A DNA stretch of 64,000 bases from NCBI RefSeq assembly GCF_023278565.1, contig NC_064681.1:992001-1056000 (forward strand), written 5' to 3'. A program made the position numbers and the translations under genes. This document shows, in pieces, positions 21,496 to 33,985 of the stretch. The notes below the pieces were generated by a model, which saw only the letters and a program-made list of their open reading frames with translations, was not told the origin of the DNA and did no database searches. Source of the stretch: Colletotrichum lupini. Its lineage: Eukaryota > Ascomycota > Sordariomycetes > Glomerellales > Glomerellaceae. Numbering within the stretch: the first letter of the stretch is position 1; each line of letters begins with the position of its first letter.

Positions 21496-24400
21496 ATCCT
21501 GGTGATATGCCCGTCTTTGCCAACATCACGCCAAAAGTCTGTCGAGCGGGTCCTGCCGCCTGATACGCAACGAGACTTGGAAGTTGGTAAACTTTGACGC
21601 CCTGAGGCCTGGTCCAAGGGTCACCGCAGTACAGGAGATTGACGGCAAAGCCCCCGACGAACCTGAGGAATCATCACTGATGGGCGTTTTCTTCCCAAAT
21701 TCAAGCTTCACTGAGCGATTTATGAGGCGAGTCTTACACAAGGGTACCCACCGGGCAGGGACGACATGACTTCGGGACCCGGTATGGATATCCGTTGTTG
21801 CCCAGTTGGGCACCCGGTACAGCAATTTGGGAAGCAATCCTGTCTCACAGTAGACTCAGTCGCGGACCTGGGCGTTGCTTCCGGCCTTGCGCCGGGTTAC
21901 AGTCTATCGGAGGTCGTGGTCATATGAGACATGAGGACGGATCAACTTGGCGAACCACAACGGCCTGACGGGACAGGGACATACATGTGGTTGAGCGTCT
22001 CCGCAGGCGCAACCGACGAGTTGGATGGCTACATGTGGATCGAAACTACCCGCAAGTGTCGTCATTCCAATTCCCGCCTGTAGCCTTCCGCGACGCATCC
22101 GGATCCTCATGACCCACGGGTTGAACCAATATTGGGAGCGCCAGGGGCAGCAGTGCCAGCGAGCAAGGCTTCGGACACACGATTTACAAAGATGAATACA
22201 AAATCTTGAATAAGAAAACGGCATCCAGTACGTTTGTGCTCTGGATGGAGGAGACCGGTGCACATCGGATCCCTGATCGAGGCCGGTTCCGTGATACTGT
22301 TGGATCGAGGTTCACGCATCGTTTTGGTTGCGTCTGGATTGACACAATCCGGATGACGTCTGCAAGTGATTGGTTGCTAATTAGGCATCTTTTGGGCCAA
22401 GGTGGGTTGGGCCACATTTTTGGCGCGAGGCATTGATACCCAACGTTGCCAACCACCACCTGGCACCGACGCACCGTTACCAACTCCCCGACTAGCAACA
22501 CTACTCTGTCTCCGTATCCGTACTAACCACACAAATCAGCGTTTGCGGGAAAAAAACACGCACTCGCCTTGTCTTGATCCGTGGACCATCGCGGACAAAA
22601 TGGAGACTGGAAAGGAAAAGAGACGGGGCATTCCCGGCAGTCGGAAGCGACAGGCCACCGCTTCGCAGCGATGCACTGGGGCCACATCGCCGACCCCGAG
22701 TGGGTTCGCAGCAACGGCGAAGTCAATTTTTGATGAGGACACCGCCAGCAACCGCCGGACGATCAAGAGACAGGGCAAGCAACGGCATGCTGCGCCGTCA
22801 AGTCGCGAAATGGCCGGCAGTCGAGGGCAAGGGTCCCAGGAAACGAACGTCCGTCGTCCCACGCTCCACAGCCACGGGGTTCTCATAGAAGTCAGCCAGG
22901 GGGGGGGGGGCGGGTGTCATGACTGTCAATGAGGACGTGCATCGAATAAGTAGTTTTTGCGCCCTGAAAAGCGCGCCGGCTGGTCGCCGTCTGAGGCTGG
23001 GATATCCCGTCCTGGTAGGGTACCAACAGCTCGGTCAGTCAGACTTGAGGAAATTGAAAGGGACAGAAAGAAAAAAACAAGTCAGACTCCAGGCTTGCAT
23101 CGTCTAACCATTCTTGCCTTTGGCAAGCGCAAAGTGGTCATCAGGGGCTGGAGAGTTGCTGGGGAATTGCCAAATCAAGTCTGCCAGAAAACGCAACTTT
23201 CGACACTGTCTCACACGCTTGGATTCCAAGCGCGCAGACTATACATGCACTTACGGACTGGTTTCTGCATTTAACACTTACCTGTTTCCAGAAGAAATTA
23301 GCCTTTGAAGTCCACGAATGTTTCCCAGCTTGTTCAACGGGGATCGACACGGATTGTAATGTCCAAGCGGTCTCCCGTAGCATCCTGCCCGACTTTCCAA
23401 AGTTACACAGACACAATAGAGTACACACTTCTTCTTTAGCCTCGGCAAGCAGACTGCCGCTCAAGGAAATGGCCTAGCGGATGTTGGAAAACGCCACTAC
23501 GCCAAAGTAGTCAAACGTCTTCTCGATACATCCTTGACAAGAACAGCCCAAAACGCCATAGAACGACGGTCTAGAAGGGACTACTCACGAGCCACATCTT
23601 CTCCAAACTACTTCATCCCAAGCCGATGAATGCAATTCAGCCTCAGCTACGCCAAATTCTCAAACAAGAATACTTGGGGCGGAAGGTCTGGATCCTTTTC
23701 GAACCCCCTATAGGCCATGAGGCAAGCAACAGCACCGGACCTCACGATACCCGGTCCTAGGAGAAGGGTTGGGCTCAATCAAGGGGAATGGCGGATCTCA
23801 GACACCCCAAGGACGACCATAGGCCATTGGAATCAATCTACTTTGAGCTGCTGCCAATCTTCTCGCGTTTTCGGCTCAACAGCATCTCCCGCACGCAACT
23901 CTCTCGATTGGGCCTCGACATGCCGTGTCGCATTGGATGAGTTTCGACTTTCTAAGGGGCGGAGGCAGGAACAAATAATACGCGCACCATTGAGCCGACC
24001 CCCCCCGGTGCAGCGAAATTCGAGCCTGCTGTAACATGGAGGACAAACCTTCGCATTGGATCTCACAACAGCTCGCCATCATGCCGTCTGTCTCATCTCT
24101 ACCCTTTTGGAGCTTGACACGACATTATACCACGTATAAGGACCGCTTGGCTGCTGCATCTTTCTGGCTGGGTTATTGGCCAGCCTGAGAGCATGTACCA
24201 AGCTGGCCCGCCTTCATTGCCTTTTGTTCGTCTTACGTGCGTCTGTTTGAACAGCAATGGCGACAAAAGCAGGTAAAGGCAGGCCTCAATATTCCAACGA
24301 ATACCAACTGAGTGTTTGGATGCGAATTACGAGTGCGTGTGCGCCAACAGCCCTCGCATGTTTGCTTCTTCTCACAAGCGCAAATACTGTACTACTGTAC

Positions 24401-25999
24401 CTATCCAGACGTACTCACGCACGTCACCGTGGTTGTCTGTTTGATGCGGTCCTAGTCATCGGGGCCACCCAAGTGGTGGTCATGGTGCGCGCTAAAACGG
24501 AGCATCGAAAGCCCCCGGACGGGACGTTTCCTGGGGCTGTCCTGGACTTGGACAGACGTGAGTAAGATTTTGTTGTTCATAGGCAGTGCGCGCACGACGC
24601 AGGGAAGTTCCTCGGTAACCCTTTTGGGCAGCGCGATCAGTCAACCCAACCTCCCAACCTCTCTCGAAGCTGCAGGCCTGCACCTCATCCCGTCTCCATC
24701 CACTCAGAGCGGCCGCCACCCATTCTTCCCTGCTGCCGCCCAACCGCTCTCCGCCTCTCTATGTATGAATGTCAATCTGTATCCGTACGGAGCATTTGCG
24801 CCAGGTTTCTGCTTTTCGCGTACCGTCCCGCCAGGTGGCTCTTACCGCCTCTGCTGGCTGGTCAGGTATTCGTTGCGTATCCATCTGTACCGTGCGTACC
24901 TTGACTGAGGCTGGGACGTACAGCTTGAGATGTACAATGGGATACCTCTCATCCTCCCGCCGTCCGTCTTCCTCTCGGGAACTAGGCGGCGCAAGCTGGG
25001 CTAAGCAGGCTATCATCGCTTGGCCAGCAAGAGGCTAGACTTGGGCCACACCATAGGTAGACGCAACACAACCCACCCCGATGCCCCCCCTCCTCGTGCA
25101 CTAAGGGGATCCAGTGGCATATTGGCCAGGTTGCCAGGGTTTGGGTAGAGCGCGAGGGAAAATCCGCACGGGACTGTCAGTCAGCAACGTGGTGCCAGCA
25201 AGCCCTGTGGTTTCCTTGCCTGGTCGGTCCCGAGCAGGTTCGACTTGACAGAAGTAGGAGGAGAGTAAGGCCTCCCATCCTACGTACCTCATCATCTCAC
25301 GGGGGGTGGAAGAGCAAGATGGAAGGGCAGAGAGGGCAAGCGATTGAGGCAGAGGATGTGTGTGTGGGTGTCGTGTGAGTAAGGTACATAGTGTAGGTAG
25401 TCTACGGAGTATAGGCTTAGGTTATTCGAATTGCCTACATGAGGCGGCCTTACCTCACATTCAGGCTGCTGCTACCAACAACAGTGAAATAAGGCAAGGA
25501 AAGGTACAAGGGCAGTACTCCATACCAAGTACACCTCGCGCCTCAACGGCTCAGAACCGCAGTTAAAAAGTGAGGTCGAGGGGTATTGGTGACCAGTCAT
25601 AGGCGGGCCTCACTGACCACACTGACCACACTGGTCACTGGACGCAGAGCCTAGTGGTTGACTGGTCCACGTCGGTGACTTCACTTACCGCTGCCCGCTA
25701 GGTCCCGGTTTTTCCTACCAGAAGCCCCCACCCCCAAGAGAAGAGCCAGACTCTGGCCTCTTCCTTTTCTGCGCCCACCACCCACTCCCTGCCCGCTTTT
25801 GCCTTCCCGTTCTTCCTCTTTTTCTTCCCGCCATCTCGACAATCCCATTTCTTACTCTCTTCCCCTCCTCTTTCTCTTTTTTCCTCTCCTGCTCTTTCTC
25901 TCTCACCTTCACGTTGCCTCGCCTCGCTCGACCCTCTCTCTCGACCGGTTACCCTTCTCCCTCCTCCTACTCAGACCACCCCCGCTTTCAACCGTCAAT
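21496..25999. other. Gene-poor intergenic stretch (4.5 kb)
   Basis: A plus-strand frame at about 21500-21769 just after the polymerase gene reads protein-like (VNFDALRPGPRVTAVQEI, then SSLMGVFFPNS) but has no start or domain, and may be a relic. A second frame at 22600-22932 is basic and of low complexity. Between 25,000 and 25,700 there are short direct repeats such as ACTGACCACACTGACCACACTGG. The region probably contains the rfeG promoter at its right end. No complete gene found. Confidence 0.4.
25730..25999 (+). promoter_or_regulatory. Pyrimidine-rich promoter/leader of rfeG
   Basis: Long C/T runs (for example TTCTTCCTCTTTTTCTTCCC near 25807) immediately upstream of the ATG at 26000. Such tracts commonly surround transcription starts of expressed genes in filamentous fungi. 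The start site itself cannot be seen. Confidence 0.45.
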
Positions 26000-27227
26000 A
26001 TGTCGAGATCCTCCCGTGGCCCCCCTCCGGCTTCGTCTGCCCCTCAGAGCGGCCGCTCCAACGAGTACTTCGTTCCGAGAGATGGAATTGATCGCGAGGT
26101 CATCACCGCCGATATTTGCCGCTACCTCGGCAACGACGCCCTCGTCCGCCCGGGTCACTACGAGAACCCCCAGACCGGACAAGTCTCACAGGGTTACTAC
26201 ATCACCGCCTACCGAAACCTAACAACAGTGAGTGGCTTTGCTCCACTGTCGTCGCCTTTCGCTCGACCAGTATACTGATACAACGCCTCCGTAGGCCATG
26301 ATCGACGACTTGAAGGCCGATTCTGCGCGATGGGAGGCAGAGAGGCGGCAGCAGGCCGCCCGGAATAGTTCAGGAGGTACATTTGCCTCAAGAGACGCGA
26401 CGGCTCTTTTGTCGAGACGTTCTAACTCCCCTACAGCAGGGTACCGCCAGTCGGAGACTCACTCCGCACGCCAACACTATGGTCCCACGGATTCCACTGG
26501 CTACCCGGACGTAGGACGTGATTCCTATGAAAGCACCCCTAGATATCCAGGATCTCAAGCCCCAGGTTACTCGGGGAACTCTGCCCAGGGCTACTCTGGA
26601 TCTACCCCTTCCTATCAACAGCAGCCTTCTTCTTCTTACTCAAGTGGTGGGTATCCCTACTCTGGACAGCCAGACCCAAGAGCCGACCCCAGGTACGCTG
26701 GACAGAGCCAAATGGGACAAGGATACGGTGAACCCCCGTACATTGCTACGGCCGCGAACATGGCGGCGCAAAGAAACTACCCCGCCGACCCCTACGCAGG
26801 ACAGCCCTCTCGGACTCCTACTTCGATGGCGCCTCCGCCAGGAGGGCCGGCTTACTCTTCCGGATCACAGGTTCCGGCAGGATATCCCACAGGTTACTAC
26901 CCGCCTTCGACGTCAGCCTCGTACGGTTCCACGCCGGTGGCTTCTGATCCGATGTACGGACGCGGTGCGTATACAGCTCTGTACCCCAACCCAACTTCTT
27001 CGACCGAATCTAATTATGTAGCGTCCCCAGCAGGTGGTGTTGCTCACCCGTCTCTCTCTGGCCAAGGAGGATCACAGTATGATAAGCCCCCTGCACCCCG
27101 TGGTTCTGCTCCTCCATCGAGTTCCAAAGCTCAGACGACAAGTAGTGGATCATCGCACTCTCGCCGCAGCGAAAGGGATTCCGACAGGCATCACCAATCC
27201 GACCGCCATCGCCCCCCGCGTCGCTAA
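26000..27227 (+). CDS. rfeG: RfeG-type protein (fungal putative transcription factor)
   Basis: Exons 26000-26227 and 26295-27227 (67-nt intron with GTGAGT donor); 386 residues. The N-terminal block (about residues 20-80) contains EYFVPRDGIDREVIT, ICRYLGNDALVRPG and GYYITAYRNLT, the conserved part of a fungal family commonly annotated as RfeG. A short helical segment follows (DDLKADSARWEAERRQQ). The rest (about 130-386) is low-complexity, rich in Gly, Ser, Tyr, Pro and Gln, with repeated GYSG/YPYSG motifs, and ends in a basic R/H/S-rich tail. Such prion-like tails suit nucleic-acid-associated or condensate-forming proteins, but this is inference. There is no classical zinc finger or bZIP, so the transcription factor label rests on family annotation only. 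Confidence 0.82.
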
Positions 27228-29832
27228 TACGTTACCTTCACTGGAATTTACTGTAGCCACTCCGACTGCACAGGACGCCCGTCCTGTGAGTCGCTGTCAT
27301 GAACTTGATCCTAATGATCTCGGGTCTTGGACCCGTTTCCCGGTGTCGGCTTCCTTATCATTTGTTTTCCCTGGATAGACCCTTTTCCTGGATTCGAGGT
27401 GTGGAAATCACCTCGTGAGTTGCAAGTATGCATCTCGCTCTCTCCGTTGTCTGGCTTTGCTGGCGTTTTGGCTCTGCGCGGCCTCGGAGTTTCCCTGGCT
27501 CTACATATCTTCCTCGACCGTTACGTCTCGAGTTCTACTACATCCTGCCCGGATCTCACCTGGACTTGACCTGGATTTCACCAAGAATGGATTGTGCCGC
27601 GCATACCCCTGGACGTTTTACGACTGCATATATGGATGGGCTTACGATTTTTGCTATTCGATCAACCTTTTCTTTTCCGCAAGTATGACTTGCTACTACG
27701 TGTTTATGGCCCGGAACCCAGGAACGGAAAAGGACGTACTTTCTTGAACCGAGTCGACTTTGACGACTTTTTACACGGACCACTTTGCTGTCTGGAGCCG
27801 TCCTGGCGGTGGATGTAATGTCATTTTACTCTCTCCTCCTGGTCTGGGTTTCATTCTTCCTGCTTGGACTTTTGGAGTTCGGGGTCATCATGGTGTTTCG
27901 TTATAGAATGGGTGGCGACGGCATCTGGACAGCAAGGTGAGTTAACGGATTGCCAATTTTTTTTGACCAACTTCGAAAGGATACTCTGCCAACTTCCCCC
28001 ATGAGGATCTGAGACACTCATGATTGAGAACTCTCATTTACCTAACGTCACAGTCATTCAACCGGACTCCTTGCACCGCAAATTACTCTCCACTGGAAAA
28101 ACAAAACTGGCCATTTGCAAACCCGGATCTGCTCTTAAGCACTCGCACCGCACCATGGACTTCATTCCATATTTTGGAGATTCCGGATCAAAGCTTCATG
28201 GACCAGCCTGTGGAAGTACCACCCATTGGACAGTGGCCGTGGACAAGAAAGGCCTTGACCCCCACAACCGAGACTCCCAAACCCTTTTGGATCTCGAGTT
28301 AGCTCACTGAGCTCAATCAAGAAATTACTGGGAGGAGATACATCTCCAATGTGGGTGAGTTATACATGGCCTGGCCTGCCAGCCATTTCGATACAATGGC
28401 CAAGACATTCCATCGATCATGAGTGGCCTTTGCCGGTCAAACACACCTTGGCACCTGACAACATCCGTTGCTTTTTGGATGCATGTTGCGATCATCAATG
28501 CAGCCTGCCATGGGACACGAGTCTGGCGGTTCATGGTACCCACTACCCACTGTGACCTGAAGATGAGGCATGGTTGAGGTTCACTAGCGCCAGGCTAGGC
28601 ACATGGTACAAACGACTCAACCCTACCTTTCTGGTCTACTCTCCCTGAACTGCGGCTGCACAGTCTTGCGGAACACTTCCTGGATCACGTGGAGCCTTCC
28701 TGGCAGCTCTTCCGGAACAGCTCGTTAGTCACCGCTATTTCTATTCGTTCTGTGTTTCTATTCGCATCGTGGAACCATATCTATCCAAGCCGGGACATCG
28801 AACGTGGGAACTAACACGCTCGTCGCAGGCTTCACAGGGAACAAGCGCACAATGTTGTAGCCAGGATGGATAGTAGTGGCTCAATAGAGCGGACTTGATG
28901 TATTGCATATATCGGCGATTGTTTACGTTTGGACCCAGATTTTTTTTGGAAAGTTTTGGAGTTGTGGTAACATCTACCGGATTTATATTATGCGATTTTT
29001 GTTGTTGTATTTGGCGTTTGGGCATATGGTAACCAGCGGTTATCGGCTATTGAATGATGACTAAGTTTCTATAATGAATTGAACGTTTCTGGATTATATT
29101 AATGATCACTTATCCCAGCTTGGGCATTTCCTCGTCATTCGTCATCTTGAGGACGCGTCTTGATACTCGGCAGGTCGCATCTGGACAGTCTTGCCCAGCA
29201 TCACCCTGGTCATGTGAAGTGTCACCCTGTCCACCTACCGTCCCTCGGGTACGGAAGGTTCATCGCCACTGCTGGCGAGTTGTGCACCGCTCGTGTCGAC
29301 TGCGTGGTATGAAGCTTAAGTTTGTCAGGCAATCAACCCATCCTGTTGGGACAGATTTGATCTTTCACCATCGGGGAAAAAGGGATTGGGCGGGGGGGCA
29401 GGGCAGGGCAGTCAGGAACTATTCATATGCATTCTCAACTTCCTTCGTCTCTCGCCACCTAGCAACAAAAGACAACGAACAGTCCGAAAGGGAAAAAGTT
29501 TAATTTGGTGCTCAGCATCCTCTCTCCCCATGGTGTCGAACATGGCCTCACTCTGCCTTTCGTCCACCTAGCACCTACAAGATATTCGTATACTCCACGC
29601 CCCTGAGCCAAACCTCCGTCTCCAGAGAAGTGGCCAGCTACATGATATCAGATATCCGCCATATGTAGACAAAACAAGAGCAACAGCACCCTCATATGAC
29701 ATACAAATCTCTTCCCAAATGCCCACAGGAAACCCCAAAGTAACACACCCCGATGCTCATCCCAAGATCTCTCTTCGCAAGTCACCTACCACGCCAACTT
29801 CCATCTACTGACTCGAATCCCTCTACCTGGAT

Positions 29833-29834
<2 letters not shown>

Positions 29835-29924
<90 letters not shown>

Positions 29925-29993
29925 TGCCCCCCCCCCCCCCCCCACGCCCCCCCCCCCCCCCCCCCTCCCTCCCCCCCCCCCCCCCCCCCCCCC
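29835..29993. repeat. Nearly pure poly-C tract, 159 nt
   Basis: 152 of 159 bases are C. The interruptions are single or paired bases at 29890, 29925-29926, 29944, 29946, 29966 and 29970. The opposite strand is poly-G. Such tracts can form i-motif or G-quadruplex structures, and they are also hot spots for polymerase slippage and assembly error, so the exact length is uncertain. Confidence 0.95.
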
Positions 29994-30224
29994 ATTCCCA
30001 ATCCCAATTTCATCAACAGGGTCGGTCCTCCCATCCCCCAACACCACTTCCCCAGAGGTCTGAACTTGACCTGATTCATTGCCCTGCGAAGACTGATCGG
30101 ATCACCAAGGTTGCTGTGTCTTTTTGCCACGGCCCTTATGAGCATGGGATGAAATGCCTCGCTGGGGTAGGGATGATGGCTTGGGCAGTTGAGTGCCTGG
30201 GATTTACAAGGGAGAGGAGAACAT

Positions 30225-30623
30225 TCACATCCTCGAGATGGGTGAGGTTTGATCTTGACCTGGGAAGTCTTGACGATGTATGTCAAGAGAGGGAACATAG
30301 TGGTTTGCCGATGCTGTGGGTGCGGGTATGAATGAGGCAAGAAAACGTACAGATGGGTTTTTGAGACAACGGCGGACCAGAAGGAGGAAGGTTAGCGGGC
30401 TTAAACCTGCCATCCTGATATACGTCTCGAAATGGAGAGCCAGTTTCTCACTCACTGATGCTTCAAGTCTGGTCACATCAAGGCTCAGGTATGCGAAATA
30501 GAGTATCTGGCACCTGAGGTATTCGGCTCGTAATAGGAACATAAGGTAGGCGCAGAGATTGCTCTGGGGAAGTTGTTGGGCTTCCTGCTGCTGCTGAGGA
30601 TAGTATGCTCTCGGATCTGGCAT
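30225..30623 (-). CDS. Hypothetical small ORF, doubtful
   Basis: Starts MPDPRAYYPQQQQEA and stays open for 133 codons, with two hydrophobic stretches (LCAYLMFLL and ILYFAYLSL). It may contain short introns (possible GTACGT donor near 30350), so the C-terminal part is uncertain. No domain recognised, and it ends close to the poly-C tract. Confidence 0.25.
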   Translation of the reverse strand: MPDPRAYYPQQQQEAQQLPQSNLCAYLMFLLRAEYLRCQILYFAYLSLDVTRLEASVSEKLALHFETYIRMAGLSPLTFLLLVRRCLKNPSVRFLASFIPAPTASANHYVPSLDIHRQDFPGQDQTSPISRM

Positions 30624-31485
30624 GATCGAGAAGGGGGGGACCATCGGTTATGACTTTCGAGGGTAACGATTGATGCTTAACGAAGATGGGATGGATGAAG
30701 AAGGATGCTCTGGCATCGTACGTAGGAGTCTTGGTGTTGGAAGTTTGAAAGCTGCTGCGATGAACCTTGTTATTGGAGGCTTGAAGGAAAGGGGTTCAAT
30801 GGGGATTTCCTTCGAATTTGTGACCTTACAAATCGACACCAGATCTTGCGGGCAACAGCTTAGGAACTCAGCGACATGGGGAACTGTCGCTCCGTGAATG
30901 ACTTATTATTGTCTTGCCCAAGGTCTAGAGCAGTATAAGAGTACCAGAGACCAGAACAGGGGTGAACAAAAGGGCTTGTATCCCAGATACAAGGCTTTAT
31001 TAACGAAAAAGCCGAGTAGTTGTCAGGCCATCAGAATGGAGAGTATTATTGCTGAAGTGCATGAGGGATGTAATAGACCTTTGATGTTGAGAGTTCATAG
31101 AGACAGACTAGCACCCCCAGACTCCGGCGTTTTTGCGGGGCGTATGCCAAAAAAGACGGGATCGTGACCTTTATTTCTAACTGCTACAACTTAGACGCGG
31201 TTGACGCGGATAAACCACACGACATTCTCCATTAGTTCTCGTACGCGCAGTGTGTAGGGGCAACGAGACAAAGGCCTTGAAAAAAATCAAATTGAGTAGA
31301 TAGGGGCTCTCTGAATACGGAAGTGACTCGAGCGATCATGAGAAAACGGGCAAGGTGAAGTGTCCCGTAGGTTTTTTCGATATGTGGAGCTTTGCCCGGC
31401 GATTGCGCTCCGGCGAAGTGGGAACTCGGTCCACACCGAGGACGGGGTGACCAAGCCAGTCCGTACGGGGATCGAAATGGAGGGG

Positions 31486-32559
31486 TCAAGAACGGCCCCT
31501 GAAAATTTTCTCTGTTAATCGGGTTTGAAAATTTGCAGATAAATGCTCATCATACATCATGTTTTGAGGAAGTTTGTAGCGGAAACTTGGAAATACGATA
31601 TAGTAGGAGCGCTCTATACTATCCGCGATCTTAACGGTAAAGGTACCTTTAGTAGAAACTTGAAGTCGGGTTGGCAGGAACGATGAGGTGGATGGGATGG
31701 AGGGGGAGGGGGAAGGGATGAAGAGGGGTCTGGAAGGCGACGACCTACCCTTTGGGTTGACAGGCACGACAGGCACGGTGGGACGGGCGGTGAAGGAGAA
31801 AAAACAGAAGGTGCAGGGGGGTAACTCTGGGAGTAGTGGGGACCCCGATAATGGCCGGGGCCGAGATAAGCCAATCAAAACGTGGTGTTGACGCCTCGGG
31901 CTGCCCTGATGCCATACCGCTTTCAGGGCGGGTGGAGGCGGTGGACGGCGCACTTTTGCGTTTGCTTGCATTTTGGCCTTTGCTGCCTTTTCTGCCGACA
32001 GAAAAAAAAACATTGTTCGCCCGTCTGCTCCGTAAGGCAGCTTAGGTAATGGGGTAGTTTGAGGGGCATAATATACGGAATGCACTCCTAGACTGCTACT
32101 TCCATTTCTCTGCTCTCGTGGGGACCACATAGTAAGATGTTTTACCTCTACTTGGCAGATCCAGTTGCAACAATCAAGAAGGAAGCAAACATTCTGCAGA
32201 TGGGACTCCAAGGTATGAATCCTTACACAATCAATTAAAGCCCAGCACGAATAAGGTGGGTGGGAAGGAGGGAAGTGCAATGTAGCATCAACCAATTCTA
32301 TGGATTTCGTGTTAGCAGCCAGTCCCCTGTTTGCTTGGACTTGTAAAGGACGATATTCCCACACAGACACACACCTTTTCCTGCCGCTCCCTATCTCCCT
32401 GAGACGCGGTTGCATCCCATGGATCTTACTCGAAAGCGGAAGTGGACAGCCAAAACAAGCAACAGCACGTACGCAGTATCGTGACACGGCGTTTCTTCGT
32501 CTTGGGATGATGGGCCATACTCTCACCCACCCAAGCGTCTCTCGTCGTGATAAGAGCAT
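31486..32559 (-). CDS. Long unexplained ORF, 357 codons, doubtful
   Basis: An uninterrupted minus-strand frame from an ATG at about 32559 to a stop at 31486. Its length is well above what chance would give in neutral sequence, and no real gene lies on the opposite strand to explain it as a shadow. However, the translation is rich in Arg, Ser and Pro, shows no domain or membrane segment, and covers C/T- and G/A-biased sequence of the kind found in fungal leaders. It could be a real orphan gene, part of an unspliced long leader or transcript, or a composition artefact. Confidence 0.28.
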   Translation of the reverse strand: MLLSRRETLGWVRVWPIIPRRRNAVSRYCVRAVACFGCPLPLSSKIHGMQPRLREIGSGRKRCVSVWEYRPLQVQANRGLAANTKSIELVDATLHFPPSHPPYSCWALIDCVRIHTLESHLQNVCFLLDCCNWICQVEVKHLTMWSPREQRNGSSSLGVHSVYYAPQTTPLPKLPYGADGRTMFFFLSAEKAAKAKMQANAKVRRPPPPPALKAVWHQGSPRRQHHVLIGLSRPRPLSGSPLLPELPPCTFCFFSFTARPTVPVVPVNPKGRSSPSRPLFIPSPSPSIPSTSSFLPTRLQVSTKGTFTVKIADSIERSYYIVFPSFRYKLPQNMMYDEHLSANFQTRLTEKIFRGRS

Positions 32560-33985
32560 GAGCAGATGCCATTTTCTTCAATTGTCGGTTCATGTGTAGA
32601 CGGTAGCGTTGTAACACAATGCGAAGTGCCCCTCTGCGTCAACTATAGAGAAAGGAGTAGCGCATTGCGCACTCAGAGGCCTGAGGTTGGAATCCTGAAT
32701 CCGTCGCAACCATTAGAATAGAGGTTTACGGTCCACCGCAATCCAGCCTAGCCGGGACTGTCTGTCACTGCCGTCTGACATCCGCCATCAACAAGGCGAA
32801 AGAAAATAAAGGGTCAGTATTGCTTTTTTGGGACGTAGCCCAGAAAGATGGACAGCATCAGGCAGGAAACCTGGCAATGTCAAACAAAACTCTTCACGTC
32901 TCGCTCTCACTCTTCTTTTCTCGTAAACAGGCATCAACATAACTTCCTCATGACAAAGTTGGAGACACTTTCCGTATGCAGTACAGGAGGCATTGTCCAT
33001 TGTTGTGATCTTTCAGAGCTGGAGAAACTCGCCGGCAGCCAATCATCTCGACCGTTTACATCGCCGTGGACTTGTACCTTCGAAGCCGCGCCGTCTCATC
33101 AGACACGTACATCAGACACACACACGCACACGCACACAGACATTTCTTCCTTCCCAAGACAGAAGACAGGCAGACGAACAGACAGAAAGCCAAAAAAAAA
33201 AAAAGTCAGAGACAGACAACCAGCTGCAAGCTCACCCGAGTCCTCTTCCCCTGCCCGTCTTACGTTAGTTCAATAAGGTAGCCCGCCGCTGCCCAGAACT
33301 TAGGAGCCATCCGACGCCTTGTGCACCAAAAACAACCCGCTACACGTCAGGCCTGAACAGGTAAGCTCAGTCAATGCCTTAGCAGTACCTGATGGAACCT
33401 GCTTGGAAGCACCCAGCAGTACCTCGCCATGCCCCGGAATCCCGTTGCGACACGAGGTACCCAGCCTAGCCTACCCGGTGTACCTCTTGACTTTGGTTCC
33501 TGTCCCCTTCCTTTTCCCTTTTCCTACTAGACCCTTCACTTAACCCCCCCCCCCCTCCCTACCACACACATCTCAGCCAACTTTCCTTACCGTCCTTTCA
33601 GTCATTCAGCACTCACCTCAGACCGTCGACCCTTGCGTTTTTGACTTCCCCGTGGTTTCTCCTTGACCTGACTTGGCCTTTATTCGCACGCAGCAACAGC
33701 AAGGCCAGCCCAGCCCAGCCCAGCGAGCGCACACGCAGTCTACCTACGCAGCCTGGTACATACCTTGACGCAGCGACGCCCACACCCGCACACACGCACG
33801 CACACATCCACTCCCAGTACCTTACGCCCACACACGCCGTACCGCCGTCGCCGTGGCATGCCCCGCCATTTCGAGGCAACACAGTCGACCCGCCCAAAAT
33901 TTTGTCTTCACCACCCGCACCGCTTTCCTTCCTCTCAATTCCTATCCCGCCTTCGCCTCGACATCACCCCGTCAATTCACCCAAG

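Larger units (their letters stand above)
27228..33985. other. Large gene-poor region (6.8 kb)
   Basis: Begins with a long C/T-rich 3' flank of rfeG (to about 28.6 kb). It then contains the poly-C tract (29835-29993), a possible short minus-strand ORF (30225-30623), a long unexplained minus-strand ORF (31486-32559), and the probable promoter and leader of the importin gene, with GCCCA repeats near 33,700 and CA-rich runs near 33,120 and 33,790. No complete gene is supported. Confidence 0.45.

Noticed and set aside
29786..30340. Glycine-rich or proline-rich proteins across the poly-C tract
   Set aside because: The apparent homopolymeric protein is only the translation of the C run. Flanking sequence has no coding support.
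32651..32716. tRNA-like stretch with three small hairpins and a CGCAACCA end
   Set aside because: The hairpins do not form a cloverleaf: the D-like loop has three bases, the anticodon-like loop four, and no acceptor stem pairs with the 3' end.
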